From Symbiodinium natans (Eukaryota > Sar > Dinophyceae > Suessiales > Symbiodiniaceae): DNA of 52,500 bases. The stretch spans positions 1-52,500 of the forward strand of contig CAJNDS010000672.1 of assembly GCA_905221605.1 (NCBI GenBank), in the 5' to 3' direction. The notes beneath the pieces are model-generated. The model saw nothing but the letters and a program-made list of their open reading frames with translations, ran no database searches and was not told the origin of the DNA. Every line of letters begins with the position of its first letter. The first letter of the stretch is position 1. Shown here one piece after another: positions 11,856 through 24,287 of this stretch. The translations under genes were made by a program, and so were the position numbers.

Positions 11856-12259
11856 ATTGAAGTTTACATTAATATATGATAGAGAGGGTTTAGGGTTTAT
11901 AGGGTTTATGGTCATTGGTGGCTTAGTTTTTTGTCTTGGGGGAGGGGGGGGGGGGCACTTGGTGGGAGTTGAGGATCTTATGTCTTTGATTTGGTGGTTT
12001 AAGGTTGGGTTTGGAGGTTCCAGGGCTTCAGGTGGGGGGGGTTGTTGCTTTCTAGGGGCCGAGGGTTCAGGCTTCAGTTGGTTTTCAAGCTGTTGCAGCA
12101 TTTGAATCAGGGCACCTACTAGACTAAAACACCTTACGAGAAGGCTGTCAGTCAAGTGTAATCTCACCGCTGGTTCCGTCAACCTACCCAGCGAGTGGAG
12201 AAGGCATGGATGTCAACTTTGAACATTCCGGATCTGGAGCACCATTAGCTCAAGCGCAG

Positions 12260-13416
12260 GTTGTCCTGCACATTCGGCGTGGAGACGTCGTTGGCCATGG
12301 GATTCTTGTATGCACAGAGTCAGCAACAGAAGATGCAGCTGGCAGCTCAAGTGAGTCCAGGTTGTGGAGTTGGAGATGTCTACAATCTTGTTGGAGGGTG
12401 GTGCGGGCATGAAAGGAGAGGAAGGCGACATCCAATACGTTGCCTGCGTGCACGCGATCTGCCAGCCTTCCGTGTTTCCGACCAAAGCCTGGTAGCCAAG
12501 GAATCCCAGGAACTTTCCGGATGAAGTTTACTTTCACTTGGCGGAGCAGATTCGGGAGGATGTGCCTGAGGCCCTGAGCAAATTTTGTCTTGGGGCGACA
12601 ACTTGCCGAAGGCCCTCCCCCCCCCCCCCCCCCCCCCTTGACCTGCTCAGGCCGAGATCCACGTCTTCAGCACGACCAAGGAAGCAGCAGCACACGTGGA
12701 TTTCTCTGGCTACCATGCCACTCTGTGAGAAAGTTGCCAGGGTGCCAAACATGGACATATAGCTTCTATGCACAGTGCACAAGCCTCTAAACTCCTGAAC
12801 TTTCCTAAGCCTGTAACTGCAATCGGAATTTTGCCCTTATACTGCCACCAAGGCCAGAGGCATGATCGTGCACCTTGACGGTGATGAAGCGGACGACTGG
12901 GCACATATGGCGTCGCCCTGCTGTGTTCATGGAACAGACGCCAGAAGCCGTCCCCACCGTAGACCCTACAGACCTCAGACCAAAGAAACATAGTATATAT
13001 GTATACATATATATGTAATTTCAGACAGCCCAAACCCAAACCAAACACGCAGCTACTTTCCCATACTGCTGCAGCTGGGGGACCCAGAGGAGGCAGAAGA
13101 TTGGAGATTCACGACGCTTTCCTGAAGCCCTGGCATGCCACCGAGGCAAGCGGAGATCCTTGTCCTGGCTCCCAGCTCCTTCTCCTGGGTCGCGGGAGTC
13201 CTCAACGACAAGCAACTTGAGCGCACGATGGTTTCCGAGGCAACATGAGGGCTGAGGCTGGCAAGGGGGGAGAGGGGGGGGCTCCTTGAGCTAAGGTGCG
13301 TGCTCGCATTCAGAGGAACGGAGGCTTTGCCTGAGTGGATCGTGCACACCGGCACCTTGCACAGAGAGGACCATCTTCGGCTCAGACGATGCCTAGACCG
13401 TCTCAGGGAAAGCTAA
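12260..13416 (+). CDS. H-x-R-R-G-D glycosyltransferase, fucosyltransferase-like (C-terminal exons)
   Basis: Six exons join in perfect phase: 12260-12289, 12496-12594, 12651-12724, 12858-12911, 13146-13211 and 13296-13416 (TAA at 13414). They encode about 147 residues. Key motifs are VVLHIRRGDV in the first exon, EIHVFSTTKEAA, then HLDGDEADDWAHMAQAE, ILVLAPSSFSWVAGVLN and ALPEWI near the end. The H-x-R-R-G-D box is the nucleotide-sugar-binding motif of alpha-1,2/1,6- and O-fucosyltransferase-type enzymes, and a downstream SSFS segment is usual in related algal and bacterial proteins. A Golgi role in glycan fucosylation is inferred. The 12595 and 13212 donors are GC. The 12595-12650 intron carries 21 C in a row. 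Exons upstream of 12260 are not resolved. Confidence 0.7.
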
Positions 13417-13585
13417 GGCGGAAGAAAAGAGCAGCCTTGTTTTTCGAGTTTCCAGCCCTAAGCCTTCTACACCTCCAACCTTCAACGCCTAACCAGCCTG
13501 TTCCCCAGACCTGAGACACCCTCAATCCCTTCACCCCAAAGCTTGGACTTTGGTGGTTGTAAACGTGCCCAAACCCCGCAAATCC

Positions 13586-14376
13586 ATGCAAATCCTGCGC
13601 CGTTGGCTTGGGAGAGGCAACAAGCAGCTTGGCCTTCTCAGTGCCACTTTCGCGGAGAACCTGGCGCACAGCCAGGCTCCAATGGTGTGAAGAGGGATCC
13701 CGGCTTTAGGGAGCTCGGGCTTCCCCCCCCCCCCCCACCTTCCCGCACGGAAATCCTTCTGCCACGACGTAGGCGCAACCCCTCGCCCTGCGCAGCGAGC
13801 GCAGCGCTGTGGAGGGGCTCCCGAAGGAGGCGCCGACCGTGGAGGTAGAGTTCATTGTTGCGGAGTGCATTGGGTTCTTGGACTTGGCATGTCACAAACA
13901 CTATGCAAACGACTTCCACCTGGACCTGACCGAACCTTCAGGCTGCAGATATTCAGACCACGCAATGGACGTACGAGTTTTTTTTTTGTTCGCTTCCCCC
14001 CCGCCGCTTGGTGTTGCTGGATGCTTGGGCTTTATGCACTGATGCATGCTGAATCCCGGACTGCAGTTGGGATGAGAGCTAGTGGCATCCTCCCACCGTT
14101 GGTAACAATGACCCCACAATGGCTCGGACATCTGCTCACAGGGCGCTTGTTCCTCTGTTGGTTAGACAGTTAGACACATTGACCCTGCAAAGGTCCTGGC
14201 AGAAGCTGCAGAAGAGGCCTCTTTGGCCGGCCACGAAGCATCGCCAGAGGCAAGGTCCCCCGACCTGGGTCTTCGAACTGGGAGGGCTGTAAGAGTGTGC
14301 GATCCAACATTTAAGCACTGAGGGTCGTATCCGAAGCAAACATAAGCTCTGCAGTGTCAGGGTTCAGGCCGAACTT
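13586..14376 (+). CDS. Unknown gene, four 5' exons
   Basis: Exons 13586-13684, 13800-13970, 14170-14288 and 14355-14376 keep phase and use donors gtgtga, gtacga, gtaaga and gtaagc. The first frame opens at an ATG (MQILRRWLGRGNKQLG) 170 bp after the preceding stop, so it may be the true start. The second exon reads VEVEFIVAECIGFLDLACHK. The third is basic and Gln/Arg-rich with 75% G/C third positions; a competing frame looks protein-like but has poor codon use. The fourth exon is only 22 nt. Downstream exons are not resolved. No family recognised. Confidence 0.5.
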
Positions 14377-14504
14377 GTAAGCATGCGAATGCTCAGTCGG
14401 GCGCTGCGACGTCCTGGCTGCGAACAGACTAGCTACCCCTAACATATCCGAATCATCCTCGCATCATCCTTCGCAAATGCCTTCCAGGCAAACCTTGCGT
14501 GCAG

Positions 14505-15404
14505 GCATGTGCAGCCCCCCCATTCGCTGTAGCATTGCCTTCGGAGCTTCCGCAAGGATGGACCTTGGCTGTTCACCTCTCAGCGATCAGCCGGAAGCCA
14601 CAGAGAACCCCCGAGCCCCAAACCCCGTCCTGGCTGTCGTTCTCTCGTGCCTCGCTCACCTCATACAGGAATTCAGGAAGATTGTTGACAGGACTGTAGT
14701 AATTGCACATTTCCCGGCACAAGGACAAATGATCGTGTTCAGGTGTTTAAGTGAGAAGTCCGAGCTCAGAATCATGTTGCAGCGGACGAAGTCGGAAGAT
14801 CGCTTCAATGCAGAAGCGCTAGCCACTGAAAGGCCGACACCCAACAGCCAAGGCCCCCCATGGAATCGCCCAAGACAAGGATCGTACCGTTCCTGCTATT
14901 CGACAGGTGAATATTTTTGCGGGGCCATGTGATTCTAGTTTCATGTTCCTATTCAGAGCAGTCAAAAAGTCTAGTTCTTCCATGATGGCCACTGCCTAGG
15001 TCCTCGAGGTCCTCCAGTCCCATGCAAAGGCACCGTTTCGGGGGCCTGTGAATTTGTGTTTGGTAGGGGTTTGGGTGAAAAGGAGTGACGCCACAGCTTC
15101 ACACAAACAAGAGCCATCTCACAACGAGGGCACCGGCAAGCAAAGACACAAGGCTGCTAATTCAAGCCTCAGGCCTCCCCAACACTGCAGCCCTAATTGA
15201 GTGCATTTTGTACGAAGTCGTAGCTTTAAGTCAACAAGATGTTGTGTCCAGTTCGGGGTGTTGTTGAGACTCACAAGTCCGGGATTCCGGCGTATCAAAA
15301 CAAGCACAAAAAAGCCAGACGCAAGCCAATCAAGCTGGACAGGACGCTGGCCTCCGCGAAGAGGCCTTCCGAACGCGCTGGAGGCATCTCTGTGGCAGTA
15401 CCAG
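14505..15404 (+). CDS. Region with possible exons of the same or next gene
   Basis: Candidates are 14505 to about 14610 (VALPSELPQGWTLAVHLS), 14669-14906 (ending at donor gtgaat; TVVIAHFPAQGQMIVFRCL), 15191-15257 (LIECILYEVVALSQQD) and about 15269-15404, where two frames compete. Third-position bias is weak (about 50-70%) and phases do not form one chain, so only the general presence of coding sequence is claimed. Confidence 0.35.
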
Positions 15405-16811
15405 GTTTTTCGCAGTATGACTCCATGATAAACTCTCAGAATCGGCGTTCATATCTTCACATTCTCTCGTTTCAACTCTAAGCCGAATTTTCTCGGTCAG
15501 CAATCCAATCCGAGACAGAACGGAGCTGCGCCGTCGCGTAAGCGAACCACAGTGACTGCAGTCCAGCTGCGAGCTCTTTCGAAGACCCCCCGAGAAAGCC
15601 CTCAGCCAATTGAGAGCATTAATAGAAAGGTCTGGCTATGGATGCCTCTGAGTTTTAAACCACGCTACCCAAGGCAGTACTTCAGAGTTCCCCAAGCTCA
15701 AGGATCCTGAAACCAACGCGCACAACACGCTCTTGTGACCCCTTGAGATGCACTCTAGGCTTGGCAGCAGCGGCTACGATGCGGATGTGGAAGGTACCTG
15801 GGTTCAGTCTGAGAAATGAAGAGTAAGGAATGTGAAGGGCTTTAGAGGGTGTAAGAATGCTTGGATCAGGCTGGCGTTCTGTCGAAGTCGGGTCTGAACA
15901 GGATCTGCAGAACCTTGGATCCTTCAGCGCCCCTTTATAAACTCCCCTGTGCCCTTCAGATGCTTAAGGCAACCTCGGCGTGATAACGGAGATGCTGAGA
16001 CATCGGCAGGCCAGTGGGCAGACCTCCTTTTCTTGGTTTGGGTGCCAAACTTCGGAGTTGCTTTCGGGGCTTTGTTTGGGCCACCGATTACATGCGGCTC
16101 TTGTGACCATTGCATCACGAAGCCCTAAGATGCACCCAACATCCCCGAAACCGGAACCTGAACCGGCGAACCCCAATCCTGAGCTCAACTTCTTCACCTC
16201 ACGCCCCTTTCCCCGCCACCCACCCTCACCCTAAGCTTATAAGCCCTCAAACACAAAAACTCACCCCAAAACCCCCCCCCCCGCCCCCCCCCCGACTGCC
16301 GAGTTCTGGGCATCGACTTTGGGTGTGACCCTGAGCTATAGGCTTGTGTTTGGGAATGGAGCTTCAAAGGCGATGTGTGTCAAGCCGGTTCATTCATGAG
16401 AGCAAGGCTTCTGCTACATCCGGAAAGCCCGGGAATCAAAGACGGATCCACTTTGAGGGACCATGGCTTTGCAGCAACACAAGACCCCATTGCCATAGCA
16501 TGAGCTCACATCCTCCATTCCAAAATTGGAAGCTCTTCATCGTGATTTCATTAGTGATGGGCGTTGTTCTGCCTCCCCCAGCTGGATCAGACGCAGAAGA
16601 AGCGCTGCCCTCATTCCAAAACCCCTTAAAGCCAGCCCGTTGACTCCCAAGCCATATCGTGCTCGCTCGAGGAGGTTTTGAGGGAAGCTTGTTTTTTGTT
16701 GTAGCAGAACCTGAAACCTGAAAGTCCGGCCGTCTACAGGCCTTAAAGAGGGGACCTCTCTGTGCCCCCGAAGCTCCAGCTGCCTCTGTCGAGGCTTCCC
16801 AAGCTTCGCAG
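15405..16811. other. No gene recognised
   Basis: Mostly unique intronic-looking DNA. C-rich runs at about 16268-16295 precede a possible small exon near 16304-16346. No frame combines good codon use with splice borders. Confidence 0.4.
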
Positions 16812-17928
16812 ACCTGGTGTTCCAGTCGCGCATGTCCACTCGCGAGGAGGTCTTCCGGCAAATTCCTGCAAGTCGAATGCGCCGGTTGAAAACGCAAACA
16901 CAGTTGCTCCAGTCAAATGAACCCACTATCGTCTACCATCCGTCTGCCCTGAAGTCAAGCGTTGTTTTCGCAGGGTCGGCAGGAGGGCGTGCCCCAATGT
17001 GGCCAAGGGGCTGTTGTTTTGTCCTAGATCGTGAGAAGCACTGGACAAGGCCTTGTATATTATTTATGCTGCAAAAGGCAACATCATGTAGTTCGAGAAT
17101 ATGCCACCTGAGTCTCCCAAAAGGCCTTCCCTGCTGAAGGAAGCTGCTGCAGGGACCATGACCCAGTTGACTGGGTTTTCTGAAGGAAGTGCTTGTGCGT
17201 TGCAGACCAGAAGCTTGTAGCTCCTCGTCACTATTCGGAGTACTCTGAGATGGTTCTTACTCAAGGTGACTCAAGGTCCCTTTGCAGGTACCATTCAGAC
17301 CAGAGTAAGTAGGGTTCCTCAAAAGGAGAGGATCCCCAAAACAAGACCCTAGCCAGAAACCTACAATCTGCGAAGCCTCAGCAATTCATCGGCAGCAGGT
17401 GGATGCGTTGCTGGGTGCCCTACGGACCACCAGCGAGGCCTGCGTCAGCATGCTGTGCTTCAGCTTTGAACTTCATGCCAATGAGGAGTCTGAGTTGGAT
17501 TTCACAGGCGCCTAATCCCTGACTCACTTACAAACGCAGAATCCCGTCCACAAAAGCTCCCAAGGGATCAAACCCCGAGCCACTTCCTGCACGGAGAAAA
17601 AGGGCCCCGAGAAGGCGCCGAAGTTAAAGATCAGGGTTTGGGGATGCTAGCCCCCCATCCATGCTTTGCTCTCGTACGGCCCATCTCTGCACAGGCCGCA
17701 GCTCAAGAAGAGCTGCAGGCACGTGAAGTTGCTGGGAGATGCCTTGCCCCGGCATGCCTCTGGAGACCCGGTCATCCCTCAGAATCCCTAAAAGGTGAAG
17801 CTTAAAACACTCCGAAAGCCTAGCAGTCCTGAACCCTAAACCCCCTTTGTTGATCCCACTGCTAGCAGGAGCTGAAGGAGTACGCCGCCGAGCAGGGCGA
17901 AGAGCTGAAAGCCTGGGACCATCTCTAA
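16812..17928 (+). CDS. 3' end of an unknown gene
   Basis: Candidate exons are 16812-16867 (LVFQSRMSTREEVFRQIP, then a textbook GC donor gcaagt), 17206-17265 (QKLVAPRHYSEYSEMVL, donor gtgact), 17396 to about 17507 (VDALLGALRTTSEACVSMLC), 17696-17771 (QLKKSCRHVKLLGDALPR, donor gtcatc) and 17869-17928 (ELKEYAAEQGEELKAWDHL, then TAA). The last two join in phase and give a charged, helical C-terminus. Phases among the earlier exons are not all resolved, so one or more may be missed. A CCCTAAA-like tract precedes the last acceptor. Family unknown. Confidence 0.55.
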
Positions 17929-18360
17929 GCGCTCTGACAGGGTTTTCCGAGTTCCTTTTTTGGGCTTAAAGGGGGTAGCATTTTTTGTTTAGGCTTGGCT
18001 TTTTGAGGTGGAAGGTTGAGGGTCTGAAGGTGTTGTAGGGTGTCAGGGGGCTGGGGAGGAGGAGGGGGTGGTGCGGTTCAGCGACGTCGTCGGGAGGTTG
18101 TGCCTGGGGGATGGAGTTTTTTTGAGCCGTGCGATCATTCGTCGAGGTTTTTTTGTTTTCGAGGGGGGGAGGGTTACGTGACTGGCTGCTTCACCCTCGA
18201 GAAGCTAGGTTACTCTAGGGCGGGCTATTTGGATGGTGTTCTGCTTCCCAGCCTAGTCGGGCGGCGAGGACGTGGCCCACTGGCGCCGGAGACTGGTCCA
18301 AGAGCGCTCCGGTTTCCAGGTGCTTCTGAGGGAAGGATGGGGAACAGGGGTTTGGAGCCT
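17929..18360. other. Gene-end flank before the A+T island
   Basis: G-rich intergenic sequence following the TAA at 17926-17928. No exon supported; composition changes abruptly at about 18361. Confidence 0.5.
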
Positions 18361-21300
18361 TCAATTAAGATTAATTTAAATGAATCAAAATGAATTAACA
18401 TTATTGAAAATAAATGTCAAAAAAGTAAAACGAATTAAACTGAATTAATATGAAGCAAAATGAATTACAATGATTCAACATAAATTAAAATGAATTAAAA
18501 TGAATTAAACTTAATCAAAAGTAATCAAAAGTAATCAAAATTCACAATTTTAATTACTTTTATTTTTTTTTATTTTAATCACTTTCAATAATTTAATTGC
18601 TTTTAATTAGTTTTTTCTATTAACTGAATCAATTTTAATTAATTGAAAAATCTTTGATTAATTTTAAGTATTTTAATTCATTTGATTGATTTTTACTTAA
18701 TTTCAATTACTTGCAATTAATTGAGTAATTTAATTGATTTTGGATAATTTGCATTAAATTCATTATGTTTAATTAATCTTAAACAGTTTTACATACTGTT
18801 GGAAATTTTAATATTAATCTTAATTAATTTCAATTGATTTTGATTGATTTTAATTATTTTCAACTGATTTTAATGTTTCTTAATAATTTTGATGAAATTT
18901 TTAGTTAATTTGAATTAATAATTATCTTGATTACTTTAATTGGTTTTAGATAATTTTCATTAATTTCACTTTAGTTTTCATGATTCATAAATAATTTTAC
19001 ATAATGTTGGAAATGAATTATATTAAATGTTTTTACTATTTTATTTAATTTTGATTGATTTTAATTCATTTAATTCATTTTCATTTTTAATTAATTTTTC
19101 AATTAATCTTAATGAATTTCGTGGTTTAAATCAATTTTAATGAGTTTATTAATTTTAATTGATTTTAATTAATTTTGTTTAAGTTCAAATTAATTTTGAT
19201 TAATTTGAATTATTTTAGTTCGTTTAATTAATTCTAATTAATTATATTCATTTTAATTCCTTTTAATTTAGTTTTACATTGTTTTTAAATAGTTGTCATT
19301 GAAATTGTTTTTTTTTTTTTAATTTTATATGATTTCTATAATATTAGAAAAACTGTTTTGAGTTATATTTATCTTTTTTTATATTGATTTTACTTAATGT
19401 TAACTAATTTTAATCAATTTTACTTGATTTTAATTGAATATAATTCATTTCAATTTATTTGAATTAATATTGATTAATTTTAATTAATTTGTATTAATTT
19501 AATTAATTTGAATAGATTTTCATGATTTTTATTTAATTTTAAGTAATTTCAATTCTTTTAATCAATTTTAATCAATTTTAGTTAATTTTCATTAATTTTA
19601 ATTATTTTTTAATTAAAATTAATTAATTTTAATGAATTTTATCTATGTCTTAATAATTCCCATTTATTCTAATGAATTTTGATTAATTTTGAATCATATT
19701 CCATAGTGTTGGACATAATTTTTTTTAAATTCATTTTGGTTCATTAAATACTTTCAAGTAATTTTACTTATTTCAATTAATTTTAATTCATTTTAATTAA
19801 TTTTTCTCAATTAATAATTTGAATTAATTTTCGTCAATTTCAATTTGTTTTAATTAGGTTTTAATTTTTCAATTAATTTGAATTAATTTTAATTAGTTTT
19901 AATTAATTTTAATTTTAATTCTTTTTAATTATTTTTAATTATTTTACTTAATTTAATTGATTTTAATATCTTAATTAATTTTAATTAATTTCAATTAATG
20001 TAAATTCATTTTAATTAAAATTTAATTAGTTTTTGAGTGTTTTTTTTAGAATTTTTTTTAAATAATTTTAGTTAATTTTCATTAATTTTGATTAATTTAT
20101 TTTTTTTTAATTGAAAATTAAATTTTAAATCATTTTCCATAGAATTCGAGTTTTTTTTAACTCATTTTTCTTCACACAAACTAATTTCAAATAATTTTAA
20201 TTTTTTTTTAATTAATTGAACCAATTTTAATATTTTTAATTGTTTTTTCTTAATTTTTATTCAATTTTGTTTAACCTTATTTATTTTAGTTTTCTTAGTT
20301 TTTTTGAAATCAAAAAATAATTTTAGTTAATTTTAATTAATTTTAATTACTTTTAATTAATTTTAATCAATTTTAACTATTTTTAATTAATTTCTCTATT
20401 TTTAATTCATTTTAATTAATTTGATTAATGTTAATTAATTCTAATTAAATTTTTATTAGTTTTAATTATTCTTCATTAATTTTAACTAATTTTAATTGAT
20501 TTCACTTTAATTCGTGTTAAATATATTTGTTAATTTTCATTAATTTTCATTAATTTTCATTAATTTTCATTAATTTTCAGTAATTTTATTAATTTCAATT
20601 AATTTTGAATCAGTTTCAGTTAGTTTTGATTAATTTTTAATTGATTTTGAATAAATTTTCATTAATTTTAATCAATTTTTAATTCTTTTTAATTAATTTT
20701 AATTAGTTTATTTTCCTCAATTTTGATTAACTTTTAGTTAATTTTAATTAATAAAGTATTTTTAATTAATTTTAATTAATTTTAAATTAATTTTACTTAC
20801 TTTTAATTAATTTTATGTGATTTTTCATTAATTTTTAATTCATTTCAATTTTTCAATTTTTTCAATTATTTTATTTCATTTTATTTCATTTTATTTCATT
20901 TTATTCATTTTATTTCATTTTATTTCATTTATTTCATTTTATTTCATTTTATTTCATTATTTCATTTATTTCATTTTATTTCATTGTAATTCATTGTAAT
21001 TAATTTGATTCATTTTCTTAATTTTTGATTAATCTGAAAAAATTTAAATAATTTTAAATAGTTTTCATCAATTTGAATTAATTTTTAATCAATTTTAATT
21101 AATTTTAATTCATTCTGATTAATTTTAATTAGTTTTCATTAATTTTCCTTAATTGTTTAAATTTTTTCATTAATTCTAATTAATTGCAATTAATTTCTTT
21201 TAGTTTAATCAATTTCAATTATTTTCAATTATTTTAATTAGTTTCTAATTGATTTTATCAAATTTTCATTCGTTTTAATAAATTTTGATTAGTTTTATTT

Positions 21301-22012
21301 AATTTTCTTTATGTTTGTTCTTTTAATTAGTTTTAATTAATTTTACTTCATTCTTTTTACTTTTAAGCAATTTTAAATAATTTTAATTATTTTTAGTTAA
21401 TTGTAATTTATTTTTTTTCATTTTTTAAATAATTTTTTTTCATGTGATTAATTTTAAGTAATTTAATTTAATTTTACTTGATTTTAACTAATTTCAAATT
21501 CATCAAAATTGAGTAAAAAATAGAACTGATGAAACTAATTAGAACGAAGAACAATTAATTAGAATAGATAAAATTAATTTAAATTGAATTAAAATATAAA
21601 TTTGGAGCAAACAAAAAGTATTAAAATTAATTCAAACTAATTAAAAGTAATTACATTCAACTAAATTAATTAAAATTAAAAGAAATTGAATTCAAGAAAA
21701 ATTAATTGAAATTAAATTAAAAATACTTAAAACTGATTTGACATTTATTGTTTGTTTTTTAAAATTAATTAAAATTGTTTAGAATTTAAATTTCAAAATT
21801 TGAAAATAAGTGAAATACATTAAACTTATTAAAATGAATTTGAAATAAAATTAAAGTACTTCGTAAAATTGCTTAAAATTAATTCTTCAAAATATATTAA
21901 AGTTAGTTCAACTTAATTCAAATTAATTTAAATGAATGAAAATTAATAACTTTATTAAACTTAATTGAACATAATTAAAATGAATTAATATTGGTTAAAA
22001 TTATTAAAAATT
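18361..22012. repeat. 3.65-kb A+T-rich low-complexity island
   Basis: Almost entirely degenerate TTAATTTTAATT-like sequence with sharp edges against G+C-balanced DNA. The strand bias inverts: 18361 to about 18540 is A-rich (AATGAATTAAA type), about 18541-21490 is T-rich, and about 21490-22012 is A-rich again. No open reading frame of note. It lies directly downstream of a gene end. Possible roles (matrix attachment, replication start, structural DNA) are inference only. Confidence 0.9.
20866..20995 (+). repeat. TTTTATTTCA minisatellite inside the A+T island
   Basis: A more regular 9-10-bp repeat of TTTTATTTCA embedded in the T-rich part. A shorter run of AATTTTCATT units lies at about 20533-20580. 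Confidence 0.85.
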
Positions 22013-23425
22013 GCGCTATGTGAGGAGGCCGATCTCCAACCATACCTCCCGCTTCCAGCTGTGCGGGGGACTGAGTTTCAGGCCTCTGCGGGGTGCTGGT
22101 TCCTTGTTGCTTATGGGAATCCTGTATGTACATACAGACAGACATACATATATATGTGCGGCCTCCTAAATAAACGCCCCCCCCCCCCACCCCCCAACGC
22201 AAAATGAGGCCCTTCTTTTGGGCCTTATTCTGGGTTGGGGTTAGTGGGTGGGGGGTGGGGTGGCAATACAGTTTCAATGGGAGGGGTCACTCAACACTTT
22301 GTGGTGCTTTACTGTAACTTTAGATACTTAGCCTTTTTGGGTTTATTGGGCTTCTTCATAAGGCAACTAGAAAATTTAATTAAAAGTTACCCTCCTAAGT
22401 GCAGCCAAGAACAGTATCCACAAGACAATAGCCCTTATTAATCCCTACTGCTATTTCAGGTCTTGGAATCTCTTAAGATTTGTTGGAGGGTTTTCGGTAA
22501 GAAGCGGGATCCTAGATTTTGTGGCACGTGACGTAGGCTTTTCGGGATCCTTCCAGTGGCACATCCCCTCCGTAAGTGCTACCGATCTCCCTCCTTGGCC
22601 GGCGCGCGTGCCGATGGAAAAGCATCGGTGGCTTCTTTGGCCAAAAGCTCGCTAAACTCGTAGTCTTGAAGCGTTGCTGATAACAAACGGAAATCAATCT
22701 CCGAAACCAAGCGCCCTCAGGGAGCCACAGTCGACACTTCAACCCCATGTACTATGTACCCGATAACAACCCCGTAAGCCCCACATAGAACTGAGCTACG
22801 CGAAGCCACTAAAGTCATCTCCCTCAATCGAGAACACTGAGTCATTAAGGCTTCGCGGCCTCTTGGGGCTGCTGGAGCATCTTTTCGGGGTGACTTGGTT
22901 GCGTAGTCCTGAACCTTTCGGTCGCAATTCGTTGAGGGTTTTGGAACTCAGGGTTTTGAGTCATTGAGGGCTGGTTTTGGCTGTTGCAAGTTGAAAACTG
23001 CAGTAGGACATAGGCAATTTGAACAGGTTCACGAGTTGAGCAGGAAATGATAGACTGGGTGTCTCTCGACGACATCCGGTGATGGCTCAACAAAACTGTT
23101 CGGAGGCAGATTGGGTAGAGAGGAGGAGAGGGTGGGGTGTGGGGAAGTTGTAGATGAATCAGGCTCCCTCGTCAGAGGCATGCTCATTCTCATAAGGGTT
23201 CTACTTCCAAAAGCCGTGGCCAGGACATCTGATTTCAACCCTGTTGGTGTTTGTCGCCTCTCAACGGTGCTTGGGCCTGCTTGTCTGAATATGCTGGGAC
23301 CCCGGAATCCCTGAGGTACCCTGTTCAGGTTCCCTGATTGTTAAACCTAACCCTATAAACCCTATAAGCTCTCTAAACCCTCTGAACCCTCCAAACCCTC
23401 TAAACCCTCCAAACCCTGCCTGCAG
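22013..23425. other. Unique DNA with microsatellites, no gene recognised
   Basis: Contains a palindromic TA/CATA patch at about 22115-22160 and a C-run at about 22178-22196. CCCTAAA-type heptamers at 23341-23420 lead into the next exon acceptor. No coding exon supported. Confidence 0.5.
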
Positions 23426-23598
23426 AGATCAGGTCGTCTTCGAGCCCGCCACAGGCCGAAGAGAGGTGCCCTTGTGGCACAGGAGACACCCCATCATGTG
23501 CTCGCAGGAGATGTACGAAAAAGGGGGCCCACACACTCTGGATTCAAGGGTTCAGGCACGACTCCTCGAGCCCAAGACCCTCATGTCTCACTTCTTTG
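23426..23598 (+). CDS. Internal exon of an unknown gene
   Basis: Acceptor CTGCAG follows a CCCTAAA-type tract and the donor is gtgaaa. The 173-nt frame reads DQVVFEPATGRREVPLWHRR and later HPIMCSQEMYEKGGP, with 72% G/C third positions. No family recognised. Confidence 0.55.
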
Positions 23599-24287
23599 GT
23601 GAAAACTTGAGGGTCTGGGTTACCCCATCCCTGCGTGCATCATCAGCCCTACTCCAGGGGTCGCCCCCTCTATATAACAACGACGATGGCAGGAGCCTGC
23701 GCTTCTTCCGGCTCGTGGATCGGAACCTGCGGCTTGCCAAAAGGGAGAGTAACACCTTGACCTGGATGTCAATACAAGAACGGACCTTACCCGTAAAGGC
23801 GGCTTGCCAAAGTAAGACCCGCAAGGCTATAAGGTCTAAAGGGTGGATTGCGATTGCTGCCGGGAAGTGTTGGGTCCCATCTGCGGAGTATTTCCAGGGC
23901 TCCTCCCGGTGAGGCAGTTTCCCTTTGCCGGGTTGTACCTGGACCTGCCGCACGCTGAGAGGGTTGTAGGTTAGGGTATAGTATGGGGTCATTACTGTCT
24001 GTGTATCTTCCTTTATTTTTCGCATTTATTCATGTATATATATATATATGTATGTATGTATGTGTACGTATATATGTATGTATATCTCTCTCTACAGTGA
24101 TGCATCTAGCTTCGAGTATCTGTATAGGATCCGTGTTAAACTTACACAGTGCCCGTCGGCGATAGTCGAAGTTCAGCCTTCCCAAGATATAAGTCTAGGA
24201 AGCCCGTGCCCTTGAGGAACTTCTGGGCACGTAAGACATCACATTTCCTAGTCACCGCTATCAATCTCATCCGTGCCCAACCTCGAG

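Noticed and set aside
12351-13153. Apparent 10- and 18-nt introns (12351-12360, 12492-12509, 13144-13153) joining protein-like frames
   Set aside because: The glycosyltransferase motifs fix the real exons; with them, ordinary introns at 12290-12495 and 12912-13145 explain the region and the tempting frames are intronic.
14170-14288. Ala/Glu-rich frame (RHIDPAKVLAEAAEEASLAG)
   Set aside because: It looks protein-like but has only 51% G/C third positions and the wrong phase; the competing frame has 75% and joins both neighbours.
18361-22012. Organelle DNA insertion (A+T-rich)
   Set aside because: The sequence is low-complexity TTAATTTT-type with no gene or RNA-like segment, unlike plastid or mitochondrial DNA.
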